Of a stretch of 64,000 nucleotides of DNA, positions 45,178 to 57,262 are shown one piece after another. A program made the translations under genes and the position numbers. Within the stretch, counting starts at the first letter, position 1. Every line of letters begins with the position of its first letter. The stretch comes from Cryptomeria japonica (taxonomy: Eukaryota; Streptophyta; Pinopsida; Cupressales; Cupressaceae): NCBI RefSeq assembly GCF_030272615.1, contig NC_081411.1, forward strand, positions 828,932,897 to 828,996,896, written 5' to 3'. The notes beneath the pieces are model-generated. The model made no database searches. It had not been told where the DNA came from and worked only from the letters and a program-made list of their open reading frames with translations.

Positions 45178-47017
45178 ATGTTTGATGGATCTAACTATGC
45201 CTTCTGGAGAAGAAGAATGGAGACCTATATTTCCTCCCTTGGTTTTGATGTGTGGGTGTCTGTCAAGAATGGGTATAATATCCCTAGTGTTCCTCCCACT
45301 AATCTGGATGCCAAGGAGTATGAGAATAATGCAAAGGATAAACATGCTATCTTAAGCGAGCTGTCTGATAATGAGTTTGTCAAGGTCATGCACTGTGCAT
45401 CCACCAAGGAGACTTAGTCTAAAATGTAGAGGTTATTTGAAGGAGATGCAAAAGTCAAAGAGGCCAAGCTGTGAGCACTAAGGGGTCAACTTGAAGGCAT
45501 CGAGATGAAGGATGAAGAAAAGATTGCAGACTGCCTTCACATAATAGATGAAACTATGAACACCATCAGAGGACTTGGAGAAGAAATTGGAGATGAGATT
45601 CTTGTCAAGAAGGTACTTAGATCTCTCACACCTAAGTATGACACTAAGGTTTCTACCATAGAGGAAGCCAAGAATATGAAGATCTTCACAATGGATGAGC
45701 TATTTGGCTCAGTAACAACATATGAAATGAGAACAACCGGTGAAACATCCTCAAGGAAAGAGGCAACGTTCAACTCCACCAAAAACGACAAGGAAGAGGT
45801 TGCTCATAAAGGATATAGTGAAGACTCAGATGCAGAGGTAGAAATTTTGTCAAATATCTCAAGAGAGTATCTGACAAGTATAAAGGAAAGTTACCACTCA
45901 AATGTTCAACTGTGGTAAAGTTGGACACTTTGCTGCAAAATATCTTTATAATGAAACCGGTGGAGATGAGTCAAGAAGTTTTAGCAGATATGTTGATAAA
46001 GACAAAGAAAGAAATGTCTACCAACAAGGAAGAAGAGGCTACCACAAGAAAAACAACCTATACATTTTTGAGGATGATGCCACAGACAAAGAAAGCGTAT
46101 CAGAAGATGACTACCATGAGAATAAAAGAGAAGTTAATCTTTTTATGACTCTTGATGAACTAGTTGATGAAGAGGAAGAAGAAGAAGATATTGAGGCCTA
46201 AGTGGATCTAGAAGGTGAGCTCATAAGTTCTCTTGAGGAGCTGAGTAAAACAAAAAGAGAACTCAAGAAATTCAAGCTTGTTGCAGTAGATGAACAAGGA
46301 CTCTTGAAGAAATCCTTGGATGAGTCCAATCAAGTTATATCTAACTTGAAACTCCAGTTGGAAGAAGACAAGATGATATGTGAAGTTACTTCCTCTGATC
46401 TGATGATGAAGGAAAAGGAGCATCAAGATATGAAAGAACAAACAATGAAGCTTAGAAAGGAGCTTGAAAAAAGTAAGAAAGAAATGAAAATAACAAGAAA
46501 ATATGAAGGCAACACTGAAGCCTTGGACAAGATGCTAAGCAAACAAAAGCCATCTAAAGATACCGATGGCTTAGGATTTGAAGGACAAAGTTCAAACAAC
46601 AAGGAAACATCCAATAAGGAGATAAATTTCACTTCTTCAAGTTAAGCTGAAGAGAAGAAGACATTCACGGTAAGCAAGGATACCAGTAAGAAGACATGCA
46701 GATGTTGTTAGAAACCGCCACACAAACCGGTATACACAATCAATAAACCGAAGGCCACACTCAATGTACAAACATGAAGATCTAAGGAGAAATGCAAGAG
46801 TTGATAATGAAGGATTCACCAAAGTTAGCAACATGAAAGGAAGATGCTTGGTGAGACATTCGTTTGTAGGACCAAGGCAACCTAACTGGTATGTTACAAA
46901 ATTTCAGGGTTATTGTTACCAGCGTAACAAATTTGGACATAGGATAGCTGACTATAGATTAACCAATAAGCCCACTATAAGTTATGAGAAATCCATTTAA
47001 TGCACTCTAGGATATGA
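45178..47017 (+). pseudogene. Copia A gag with coiled-coil extension
   Basis: Residues from MFDGSNYAFWRRRMETYI are a typical Copia Gag start, then EEKIADCLHIIDETMNTI and VLRSLTPKYDTKVSTIEEAK. A zinc knuckle follows at about 45905 (FNCGKVGHFAAKY; last Cys replaced by Tyr), then a long acidic coiled coil (46202-46645). Near 46905 a second diverged knuckle appears (CYQRNKFGHRIADY) before the nested insertion. Stops at 45416, 45427 and 45471, a shift near 45890 and a stop at 46199 break it. Many Copia Gags have one knuckle; here further knuckles follow after the insertion. Confidence 0.8.
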
Positions 47018-47843
47018 TATTAGATTCAATGACAGTCCCAAAGACATTGAGAGGGGGGGGGTGAAGCAGTGTCTAACCAGTTTACATAATATTTAAACTT
47101 ATTTAAAACTTTGCATCCCAAAACAGTGTACCAGTAAATAAGAATTAATGCAGAAAATAAGAATAATAGAGACAACATAGAAACACACCATAAGACAAGA
47201 TATTTAACGAGGAAACCCGGTGTGGAAAAAACCTCGGTGGGATTTGTGACACACAATATTTACTCATTGGCCAATGAATCAATAATACTTACAATGAGGG
47301 TCCTGCACATACAGGGAGGCCAACAACCTATAGCTCACTGCTCAATCACAAAATAGGAGTCACACTGACTACAAAATGGATTATCAAATCCAATACAATG
47401 TACTGCTCAAAACAACATCTCATATGCCAGGTTTAGTACCGGTTTAAGCTCAGTCAATAACAAAAACCTTCGCTGTCAACTATATCACCTTATACAAAAT
47501 TATACATCATATCTCGCTCTTCTCTATCTCTCATGTCATATACTTCTCATCCATCTACTTACATAAAATGACCTATATAAGATCTCATACATATATGAGT
47601 CTATTACAATATACCATGTCAGCTTACAAAAGATATTTACATTAAAATACAATAAACAAAAGTTTATTCCATGTCGGCTTGAGTGCCAGTATGCATTGTT
47701 GTCGATGTCGGTGAAGTGCCTGCTAGTGTATGTAGACATCTATTGTTGGTGCTGGTATCTGCCAGTTGGTTTCTAGATGGATGCCAGTTGGTTTCCATCA
47801 ATGACAACATCAACTATTCTTATAAGAGTGTAGAATGCCAACA
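47018..47843 (-). repeat. 3' LTR of the non-autonomous Copia-related element
   Basis: Plus-strand ends TATTAGATTCAATGAC (TG mutated to TA) and AATGCCAACA. A run of nine G at about 47053 corresponds to fifteen G in the partner LTR. Confidence 0.85.
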
Positions 47844-47856
47844 ATCTCCCCCTTTG
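47844..47856 (-). other. Polypurine tract
   Basis: On the minus strand GCCAAAGGGGGAGAT directly precedes the LTR start TGTTGGCATTC. The same tract precedes the 3' LTR of Copia element B. Confidence 0.8.
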
Positions 47857-48335
47857 GCATTGATGGCAACACTCATGAGAAAAATCCAAAAACTGTTTCC
47901 AAAAACTGAAGTCCAAAAAGATTCCAAAAAGATGTGCTCCCCCCGAGCAAGTGATTTCCTTTGTACAAGTTTTTTTCTTTCCACTACTCCCCCTTTGACA
48001 TCAATGACAAAGGTTGTCAAAAATAATCAAACGAGTTCAAAAATTTCACCTCAAAGTCTATAACCGGTTGGTTACAATCTGAAAAATATCTGCCAAAACT
48101 AAATTTAGACCCTGCATAAACCTTTTGCTATCATTCAAAGTTGCCTCAATATGTTGGATCATGCCGGTGAGATAATGCATGTGTTCCTTCGATGATTGCT
48201 CTCCTTGAACTAATGCCTTAGATGTTTCAATTTTCTGAGTGATAAGATTGCCAACTTAGGACCGAGTTTATCTTTAAGTTCTCGGGCATTTGATCTTATC
48301 CTTGCTTTCTCTTTCTCACGTTTTTCTAACTTCTC

Positions 48336-48767
48336 CTAAAAAACTGCCATTTCCTTCTCAAAAACTGATATATGTCCGGATGAACCAATTATATTATCAG
48401 CTATGTCATCAATTTCTTTTTGCATTTTTCTGATCTCCTCATCTATGTCCTCTATCAAAAGGTGAGATTTGCATGTTTCCCTATATAGCTCCTTGTACTC
48501 CAAAATTATAGAGTTAAGTACCAGTAATAATGTATCTACATGATTGGTACATTTCTTTATTGTGTTTTCAAAGAATGTGTTTTTCTCTTTTTCAACTCTC
48601 TCCTTAATTGTGTCCTCATTCACAGTATCAATAGTTATTACATTATCAGCAATAAATTTGGACAATGTGTCCAATTTACCCAAAGAATCAGTAATGTGAT
48701 CTATTTTACAATTTGGTGCAATCAACTTAAGAATAGTTAAAGTGTTGTCAATTGCCTTATGAGCCAA
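48336..48767 (-). pseudogene. Unknown coiled-coil frame of the non-autonomous element
   Basis: 144 codons, helical and charged (VNEDTIKERVEKEKNTFFENT, EDIDEEIRKMQKEIDDIADN). It is in the same frame as the ORF at 49101-49904, with several stops between, and probably formed one protein with it. A charged coiled coil continues in broken frames to about 48200. Not recognised. Confidence 0.45.
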
Positions 48768-49100
48768 TGCATTGCAATTCGTTATCTTCTTAATGAATCC
48801 AAGAGTACCTCTGTAACATTGGTAGGTTTGAATTCACCTGTAGATGTGTCAGATGTCTGACCAATCATTTTTATTACCTCTTTGCTTCCATAAGATGTGT
48901 CCATTTTGCTTGTGTTTTCTTCTGGTGGACCAGTCTGTGTTTGCATCTCAACCTTTAAAGGTTTCTCAGGCTATTTCAATGTTTCTATGATTGCCGGTTT
49001 CTCAGTCTCCATGTGCACCTCTGCCTCAGTTTGTTTCTCTGTTGGTTTAAGCTTCATGTAGTTGTTTTCCTACCGGTATATCATAACCAAAGTCTTTTTG

Positions 49101-49904
49101 TCATGTACCAAGGATCTCTTTGGTGAAATATAACATCAAACATACCAGAAGGTTTCCAAAGCAGAAAGTACCCTTTTTGTCTCCCTTAATCTTTTTCAGG
49201 TTATCAATAAGCTCATCTTTTAACCATTCACACACATCTATCTTAGCATTGTTGTTTATCATTTCATATGCACTATAAATACAAAGACTAGAAACAAAAT
49301 TGAGTCTGTTAGCATGTGTGGCTTTGTATCCAAGGACCATACTTACATATCTCACATTAATGTCCTTAATGTCATTTACTCTAAGTGATTTATTGTTAGA
49401 TGTTTCTCCGATTAGGCTTGTCACCATTTTGTTGGGAATCTTCTTTGTCTTATCAGGTCTACTACCGGTTGAGGGTAAACCAATAACTGCCCTAATTGCT
49501 TGGGTTATCTTATAAACACAATCCAACCATAAGAATTTTCCATGTGCTCTACTCAATACAATCCTTACCACTTCCTTTGAAAATTGAGGGATATTGAGTA
49601 TCTCCACAAAACTTAAAGTTTCCACAATTTTATGTTCGGGTTTAACAATTCCATGTTCATCACAAATGACCTTGTTAAACATTTTCATTAACTCCTTAGA
49701 TGCTAGGTCTTCTATATTGCAATGTATGTAAATCCTAGGGTCTTCTGCAAATTGTACACCCTTAGGTATTTTTGAAAAAGCTCCTACAGAGTCGTCTTGC
49801 TTCACAATCTCGGGAATTATTTTGAATACGGGCCTAGGGTATTTCACATTCTCCACAATGGTAGGGTTCAGAATAAATTCAAGAACAAAAGATGAAGCAG
49901 CCAT
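49101..49904 (-). CDS. Unknown 267-aa accessory ORF of the non-autonomous element
   Basis: Open from an ATG (MAASSFVLEFILNPTIVEN) for 267 codons. Segments FLWLDCVYKITQAIRAVIGLP, then VRYVSMVLGYKATHANRLN and GTFCFGNLLVCLMLYF, suggest a folded helical domain. It resembles, from general knowledge, hypothetical proteins carried by plant non-autonomous elements and may be distantly related to the N-terminal domain of the 1,031-aa protein at 3712, which needs a profile search. It lies downstream of Gag on the same strand and continues in a broken coiled-coil region. No catalytic motif. Confidence 0.55.
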   Translation of the reverse strand: MAASSFVLEFILNPTIVENVKYPRPVFKIIPEIVKQDDSVGAFSKIPKGVQFAEDPRIYIHCNIEDLASKELMKMFNKVICDEHGIVKPEHKIVETLSFVEILNIPQFSKEVVRIVLSRAHGKFLWLDCVYKITQAIRAVIGLPSTGSRPDKTKKIPNKMVTSLIGETSNNKSLRVNDIKDINVRYVSMVLGYKATHANRLNFVSSLCIYSAYEMINNNAKIDVCEWLKDELIDNLKKIKGDKKGTFCFGNLLVCLMLYFTKEILGT

Positions 49905-50419
49905 TATGAAAAATACCTCTTATCTAGATGTTTACTGAATGCTTGAATAACACTTCTCAGATTCGCCTTGAATGCCTTTTCTCGATTTTGCGCTCAGAGA
50001 AAGGTTGAATGCTCGATGAGTTTGAAATGAGGGTTTCCCAACCGGTGCTTTATAGCCAAAATGTTCTCTAAAAAAATATTAAGTGCTCGCTGGTTAAGTG
50101 AAAACTTAACACACCTACCGGTAAAGAAGAAATGTATCTTCTCACCATCAACCGAGGGTAGAATGCACGTTTTTCAATTCGTTGTCATACCCCCAAGGGA
50201 TTATTCCTCAGTTAGATGAAGAATCTCCTACCGGTGGAGAGTTAATCCGTTCTACTGGTGCAGAGATCATTTCATCATTTCATTAGTTCTCTGATCTCTT
50301 TTCTTAATCCACTGTTTAGAAAATTCGTTCTTTACTTCTTCTACCTTCTCTTTTCCCTTCAAGCTAGATCTCATATTGTTTGCCGGTGCATTCTTGCTTC
50401 TACAAAATTTTGCAATATG

Positions 50420-51385
50420 TCAAATCTTGTTACATGCATAACAAGTTACATTATTCCTCTGAATAGCCTTTCCATATCCTTGAACGGTTTGTGATCTGCA
50501 TTGATTAGATAAATGTCCAAATCTTCCACAAACATAACATTTCACATTCATTCTGCAATTTTCTGAATTATGACCAACTTTGTTGCATTTGGAACATTGA
50601 CCGGTTGGTGAGTTTGTATTCTGGTTATTTCTAAATCTACACTGATTTTCTTTATGACCATATTTATTGCAATTGAAACATTTCCCATTAAATTTATAAG
50701 CATTAGGTTGTCTTACCGATTTGTTCAGATCTTGATTGTTTGCAGTACCAGAACTTTCTCCATGTTCAAATCCAAGTCCATTTGTATCTCCATTAGGTTT
50801 CTGTTTCTTTAGCATGTCATCAAGTTCCTCTGAACTTTTGTTGAATTTGTCTTTGTGTTTATTTGTAGTAGCCAACTCATTTTCCATAATTCCAACTTGT
50901 CTCATAAGCTCAGTTTAATCATGTTGCATGTGAATCAGGTTTGTCTTCAACATATCATTTTCATGACTAAGTCTTAGATTTTTATTTCCAGCATCATTAA
51001 GTCTCCTAGTCGAGTCTTCTTCATTCTTTTTCCTGTCTTCAATATCTTTACATAACTTCATAGTCATATCTTGCATTTCATTCTTTATATGATTGTTTTC
51101 TTGTCTCAACTTGTTTGCAATGTCTCTAAGAGTTTCTTTTTCATCATCATCATTCTATATCTTCTCATGAAGTTCTTTTATTTTATTTTGTGCTATAGAA
51201 AAGTTCTCCTAAAGTCCTTTAATGAATTCCTATGCAATCCTCAGATCATCTTCAAGTTTGATATTCTTCAATTTCTCTGCATCAAAATCTTCAAGATCTC
51301 CTTCCTACTGTTTTCTTAAGTTCTCCATCTGTACCAGTGTCAAAATCTTCCTCAAGCTGTTAGGCTTTTGAAAATAGAGGATTTG
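50420..51385 (-). pseudogene. Gag-like protein with coiled coil and four zinc knuckles
   Basis: One frame runs 51109-50420 with a single TAA at 50915. The N-terminal half is a coiled coil (RKKNEEDSTRRLNDAGNKN). Then come CFNCNKYGHKENQC, CSKCNKVGHNSENC, CYVCGRFGHLSNQC and a fourth, CYACNKI, where TGA replaces the glycine and HIAKFC follows. The CCHC spacing is intact in the first three. Such knuckles bind nucleic acid in Gag nucleocapsids. There is no capsid domain recognised upstream in 51110-51385, where only broken helical sequence is seen. Confidence 0.75.
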
Positions 51386-51397
51386 GCTCTGATACCA
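51386..51397 (-). other. Primer-binding site of the non-autonomous element
   Basis: Minus strand TGGTATCAGAGC two bases after the LTR end; initiator tRNA-Met type. Confidence 0.9.
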
Positions 51398-51399
51398 AT

Positions 51400-52228
51400 T
51401 GTTAGATTCAATGACAATCCCAAAGACACTGAGAGGGGGGGGGGGGGGGTTAATCAGTGTCTAATCAGTTTACATAATATTTAAACTTATTTAAAACTTT
51501 GCATCCCAAAACAATGTAGCGGTAAATAAGAATTAATGCAGCAAATAAGAATAATAGAGACATCATAGAAACACACCATAACACAAGATATTTAACGAGG
51601 AAACCCGGTGTGGGAAAAACCTCAGTGGGATTTGTGACCCACAATATTTACTCACTGACCAATGAATAAATACTACTTACAATGAGGGGCCTACGCATGT
51701 AGGGATATCAACAGCCTAGAGCTCACTGCTCAATCACAAAATAGGAGTCACACTGACTACAAAATGGATTATCAAATCCAATATAATGTACTACTCAAAA
51801 CATCTCATATGCCAAGTTCAGTACCGGTTTAAGCTCAGTCAATAACTAAAACTTTTGTTGTCAACTATATCACCTTATACAAAATTATACATCATATCTC
51901 GCTCTTCTCTATCTCTCATGCCATATACTTCTCATCCATCTACTTACATAAAATGACCTATATAAGATCTCATACATATATGAGTCTATTACAATATACC
52001 ATGTCAGCTTACAAAAGATATTTACATTAAAATACAATAAACAAAAGTTTATTCCATGTCTGCCTGAGTGCCAGTATGCATTGTTGTTGATGTCGGTGAA
52101 GTGCCTGCCAGTGTATGTAGACATCTATTGCTGGTGCCGGTATCTGCCGGTTGTTTTCCAGATGGATTCCAGTTGGTTTCCATCAATGACAACATCAACT
52201 ATTCTCATAAGAGTGTATAATACCAACA
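51400..52228 (-). repeat. 5' LTR of the non-autonomous Copia-related element
   Basis: Plus-strand ends TGTTAGATTCAATGAC and AATACCAACA, 829 bp; close match to 47018-47843. Confidence 0.85.
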
Positions 52229-54991
52229 TGTGAATGTTGTCTGTTATCAGTGCAATGGTTCTGGTCATAGCAGTTTTGAATGTAGGAAGAGTAAACCGGT
52301 GTCCTACAATAGTTTCAAAGATTCATCCTTAAATGAAAATGTGAAATGCTATAACTGTCAAGAGTTTGGACATATAGAAATTTTTTGTAAAAATAGAAAA
52401 ATCAAGTAGAAGAGGACAAACCCTGATCAAGAACTGATAGTTAAACCGAAGCACAAAATAGCAGTTGACAAGAAGAAGGAAACCAAACTAGTATGGGTTG
52501 AGAAAGAAAATGACAAGGCATAATCAAGTCTGATAGTGCAGACTGCCTTACATGATGAAAGGAAAAATCTATGGGTTGTAGACAGTGGTTGTTCCAACCA
52601 CATGACCAATGATTAAATAAATTTATCAAGCTTGAAGATTAGAATGGTGGTTCGGTAAGATTCATAGACAACTCATCCATCAAAATAAAGGGAAAAGGTA
52701 CTCTAAATATTGATGGAAAACTGAAGGCACATGATGTGTATTATGTGGAAGGCCTAAAGAACAAGCTGCTGAGTGTGAGTCAGATGTGTGACAAAGGTTA
52801 AAAATTCACATTTAATTCTACCGATTGATAGATAAAGAAAGAGAGTACTAGTTAGATTGTAGCCGAAGGAAAGAGGATAGATGGTAATGTATACAATCTG
52901 AAAGAATGTTTTGAATCCCAATGTTAGTTGGCACAAGTGGATGAAAGCTGGTTGTGGCATAGAAGATTAGGCCACATAAATTTTGATAACTTAGTTGTAG
53001 TAAGCAAAAAGGGGTGTGTAAGAAATATTCTGCCCATCATCAAACCGGTAAGCATGTTTTGTGATGAATGTATGAAAGGGAAGAAGACCAAGGTGAGCTT
53101 CAAAATAAAAGAACACAACACCTCAAGACCACTAGAAATTGTACATACATATCTGTGTGGTCCGACTAGGACAAGAGCTCTTGCCGGTGAAAGATATTTT
53201 ATGCTCTTCATTGATGACTATTCAAAAATGACATGGGTCACTTTCCTACAATATAAATCACAAGCATTTGACAGATTCAAATTTTTTAGGAAGATGGTGG
53301 AGAAGGACAGTGGGTGCAAGCTGAAATGTCTAAGATCAGACCGGTGTGGAGAGTTCACATCAAATGAGTTTGAAGAATACTATGAAAGACATGGAATTAG
53401 AAGGCAATACTTAACCCCTAGGACACCAGAAATAAAATGTAGTAGAAAGGAAGAACAAGATAGTCAAGGAGATGGCTAGAACCATGTTAAATGAATCCAG
53501 TTTGCCAGACATATATTGGAAGGAAGTGGTTCATACTGCTGCATATACCTTGGACTGGGTTCAACTTAGAACAAACAACCAAATGACACCTTATGAGTTG
53601 TGGTATGGCCGGAAACCATCAGTCAAACACTTTAAGGTATTTGGAAGCAAGTGTTTTATCAAGAGAGATATGGATGGTTTAGGTAGTTTTGATTCCAGGA
53701 GTGATGAAGGAATCTTCCTTGGTTACTCATCTAACAACAAGACCTAAAAATGCTACAACAAAAGACTAAGAAGAGTCATTGAGAGTGTGCATGTAAGAGT
53801 TGATGAGGATATGCACACAAGAAGACAATCACAGGTAAACCAGTATGATGATTCAGATGATGAAGGTGAAGAAGCTCAGTCAGACAATGAACTAGAAGAA
53901 GCATCCAGAAAGGCTCCTAACGTGTATGTGCAAATGAACCACGCAGAAGAAATTTTTTTAGGTAATAAGAGTGATGGTGTGTAGAGTAGGACAAGACTTG
54001 CTCGAAATGATGGACAATTCAACTTCTGCCTCATGACTGAAGTAGAACTTAAAACATTCAATGAGACCAACAAAAGACAGGAATGGATGGATGACATGGA
54101 AGAAGAAATGCAACAAATTGAGAAGAATAGGACTTGGGAATTAGTCCCTAGACTGGAAGACAAGAATAACATTGGCACCAAATGGGTCTACTGGAATAAG
54201 ATGAATGAAGAAGGTAAAATTGTTAGGCATAAAGCTAGACTTGTGTGCAAAGATTAATCTCAAGTAGAGGGCATTGATTTTTAAGAAACATTTGCACGGG
54301 TAGCTAGATTAGAAGCAATTAGAATGTTTCTAGCCATTTCTACCTACAAGGGCTATAAAGTAATATCAAATGGATGTAAAATCTGCCACCTAAATGAAAA
54401 TTTGGAAGAAGTGTACATGGAGCAATCAAAAGGGTTTCTGCTACATGATGATGAAACCTTTGTGTGCCAGTTGAAGAAAGCCCTGTATGGTTTAAAGCAA
54501 GCTCCCAGAGCATGGTATTCAAGTCTAGATCAGCACCTAAAGGAGAAAGGATTCAAAAAGGGGAGTGCTAACAACAATTTATACATAAAGAAATATGGAA
54601 ACCACATGATCATTGTGGTTGTGTATGTAGATGGCATTATTGTTGGAGGCAATAAGAACACCCTTTGCAAAGAATTTGCTAATCAGATGCAGTTAGAATT
54701 TGAGATGTCAATGCTTGGAGAATTAACATACTTGGTTTGCAGATATCACAACAAGATAAGGGAATCTTTATCTCACAAACCAAGTATGCAAAGGATATGT
54801 TGAAGAAATTTCAAATGGAGGACTACAAACCGGTAAGTACCTCCATGGTGACCGGAAGCAAATTAAGCAAGAATGATGAATCACCGGTGGTGGATCAGAC
54901 ACCATATAGATCCTTGATAGACAACCTATTGTATCTTACTGCTTTTAGACCAGATATAGTGCAAGCAGCATGTTGGTTCCCAAAATCATAG
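52229..54991 (+). pseudogene. Copia A Gag end, protease, integrase and partial RT
   Basis: Resumes Gag with two more zinc knuckles (CYQCNGSGHSSFEC and CYNCQEFGHIEIFC), then protease (WVVDSGCSNHMTND, about 52571), integrase zinc-binding region (WLWHRRLGHINFDN, CDECMKGK), core (LCGPTRTRA, LRSDRCGEF; the region around the third acidic residue is damaged), and RT ([33 protein letters not shown]). The RT active site reads YVDG instead of YVDD (about 54628). The frame is lost after RPDIVQAACWF at 54970, before RNase H. Stops and shifts are numerous. Confidence 0.85.
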
Positions 54992-55690
54992 ATTGGAAAT
55001 CCTAGAGCTTTGCAAACTCTCCTACTGATTTCTCAATCAGCCTTGGCCAATGAACAAGAATGGTCGAAGACCAAATTCCTCTACACTTTAGGCTCCACTA
55101 GACCCAGGTGGGTATACCTCAATCTCCAAAGCACAAAGAGATTTCTTTATAGTGAATTTAAACTTAACAATTTAGCTGTTTACAGGAATGACAAGATGTC
55201 CTTTGCAAGTATGCTTTATTATATGCTTTTAACTTACTTTAATCTGAAAATTTGACTATGATTGAATATGAACAAATCTTATAAAAGAATGCTATTGGAA
55301 CCATGCGTAATTATGAAAGAACAATGCTAGTAGAAACTAGCAATATTTTCTCTGGTGAGGACTTTGTGCACACCAAATTTACTCACAGAAAACTAATAAC
55401 AGGCCAGTGCCTTATCTGAAAAATTACATGTTACTTAATGGACAAATTTTTGTGGTCCTTGGAGACAGTTCGAGAAAATTCACAAGTATGCAAGACTATC
55501 ACTACAATGACTTCAATGTATGCTAAAAGAACAACAAAAACAATTTTGTTATCTATATAACAAGAAGTGATAAAACATTGCAACAAACCTTACTCAGGTT
55601 TATCCAAAGGATTTTAACTCATCAACATCAGATAACATGAAATGATCTAAAGATAAAGACAACAAATCTTGTATATTAACTTTCAGAATA
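54992..55690. other. Unassigned sequence between the two Copia elements
   Basis: No gene or repeat partner recognised. It begins where Copia A pol breaks off and ends at the LTR of Copia B. A frame at 55010-55255 has no recognisable domain. Confidence 0.4.
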
Positions 55691-57191
55691 TGTTGGCATA
55701 TGTGCAGAACATAATGACATGATGATATTGTATGTTGTCATTGATGTCAATATGCTGAGGAGTGAACCGGTATATTGAAGTTAAGCAACTGGCAAAGAGA
55801 ACTGGTATGATGTTGTGAACCGGTATATGTGCAAAAGGTGAAGCGGTATGTCTGTCCAAGTGAACCGGTATGTTGAAATGTGAACCGATATATGGAATGT
55901 TTTCTATCAAGGTTTTCATATGGTATGACTACCGATTGGTAGTCTTAGCTTCAAGGTTTCCGGTTGAAGTTCTCTATGCTTGTGTGATTCAACTGATGAC
56001 ATCGTGTGATGAGTTAGCATTGTAATGTAGAGCAGATTGTGTTGCCACGATTAGCCTTGTGCACGTGAAGGTTCTTACATGAAGGAGATTGATCTTGTCC
56101 ACCTCGGGAATGTGCGAAGTCTCTATAAACGACGGAGAATGCGTAATGGGTTATCGCATCCATGAAGCGGTAAAAAATGAACGATGGAGAATGTCTTGAG
56201 ATCAGTTCAAGACCGTTGTATTCAATGCAAAGTGTTCAATGGTCAGGATTGAACCGATTAAATTGCTTAAACTAAATGTTTAGGGTTTATGCTACCGACC
56301 TATCTGTTTCCTATAAGGTCAATGTTGTGTTTCATGTTGAGGTTGTTGGCAAATGTTGTGTGTGTATTTAAGTGCAGAGATACTTGATTCTTGTCAGACC
56401 AGATAAGAGAATTGATACCTACAAAGTATGTGCGCAGAAGGAAGGAACTAAAGCGCATCTGCATTGACATTGAGTGCTATTACTAGATCATGGTAATACC
56501 TGTTGATCTCTAACCACTTCAACAGTTGGAAAACCCCTTAACAGGGTAGCTTTAACCAGGTTGCTATAAATCCTTTAACAGGGTGACTCAAAGCCGTTGA
56601 GTTCTTAAAATCCTCTTACAAGGTAACCTTTAACAAGGTTTAACCCTTAACTGGACATTCTAGCCATCCCTTAACCGGGTGATCCCTAACAGGATCGGTT
56701 CCTAATAGAACCTATTGTAACAGTCTTTAATCGGACTAGGCTCCTAATAGAGCAGACTTCTAAAGAGTTCAAGAACAACTTGTGGGTATTCATCCCCACC
56801 GTGGTTTTTCCCAATTGGGTTTCCACGTGAAAAATATGTGTGTTATGTGTGATGCCTTTTCATGTGATGCTTTGTTATTTTCTGTCAAGTGGTGAATTTT
56901 GTTGAACTAGCAAGTTATTATATTTCTGATGGTAGATTACATGTTTATCCATAAGGATAAAGTGGAAATGAAGGTGTAAATTGTGTGAAAAGATAAGTGT
57001 TGCCGGTTTATGTCTTTTCATAGTCTCATTGTGTTTAACCGGTAATAATTTGGTTTAGACCGGTGTTAGTGTTTGCCAGTCAAATGCACTATTTGCAGTC
57101 AAACCAGTTCAGGAGAAGATATTGTGTCTATACTGATTCACCCCCCCTCTCAGTACCGGATTGGTACTCACTGTTTATCATTGAGTTATCA
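55691..57191 (+). repeat. 5' LTR of Copia element B
   Basis: TGTTGGCATATGTGC...GAGTTATCA. A TATA-like GTATTTAAG lies near 56366. Between 56530 and 56770 imperfect AACAGGGT/TTAACCGGG words recur a dozen times. CACCCCCCCTCTCAG near 57141 marks the 3' part. ACCGGT is frequent. Confidence 0.9.
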
Positions 57192-57193
57192 AT

Positions 57194-57205
57194 TGGTATC
57201 AGAGC
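57194..57205 (+). other. Primer-binding site of Copia B
   Basis: TGGTATCAGAGC two bases after the 5' LTR. Confidence 0.9.
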
Positions 57206-57262
57206 ATCCTCCAAGTCCTCTGTGTTGTAAGCTTGACCGCTTGAGGTAAAGATCCTACTCTA

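Larger units (their letters stand above)
47018..52228 (-). mobile_element. Copia-related non-autonomous element with multi-knuckle Gag
   Basis: LTRs of 826-829 bp (47018-47843 and 51400-52228) flank a 3.56 kb internal region. Minus orientation: primer-binding site at 51386-51397, polypurine tract at 47844-47856. Target duplications are TATGA (47013-47017) and TGTGA (52229-52233), one mismatch. The internal region encodes a coiled-coil/zinc-knuckle Gag and two further frames, with no protease, integrase or RT. The Gag coding of Copia A resumes on both sides. Confidence 0.85.
43396..54991 (+). mobile_element. Copia element A, 3'-truncated, with nested insertion
   Basis: 5' LTR (43396-45075), primer-binding site, gag and pol up to the RT; RNase H and 3' LTR are missing. 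A minus-strand element (47018-52228) sits inside gag. Net remaining length is about 6.4 kb. It inserted in the gypsy gag region at its left edge; a target duplication cannot be shown because the right end is lost. Confidence 0.8.

Noticed and set aside
53876-54181. Minus-strand ORF opposite Copia A RT
   Set aside because: Shadow of the RT frame on the other strand, as are the other antisense frames in 57862-60917.
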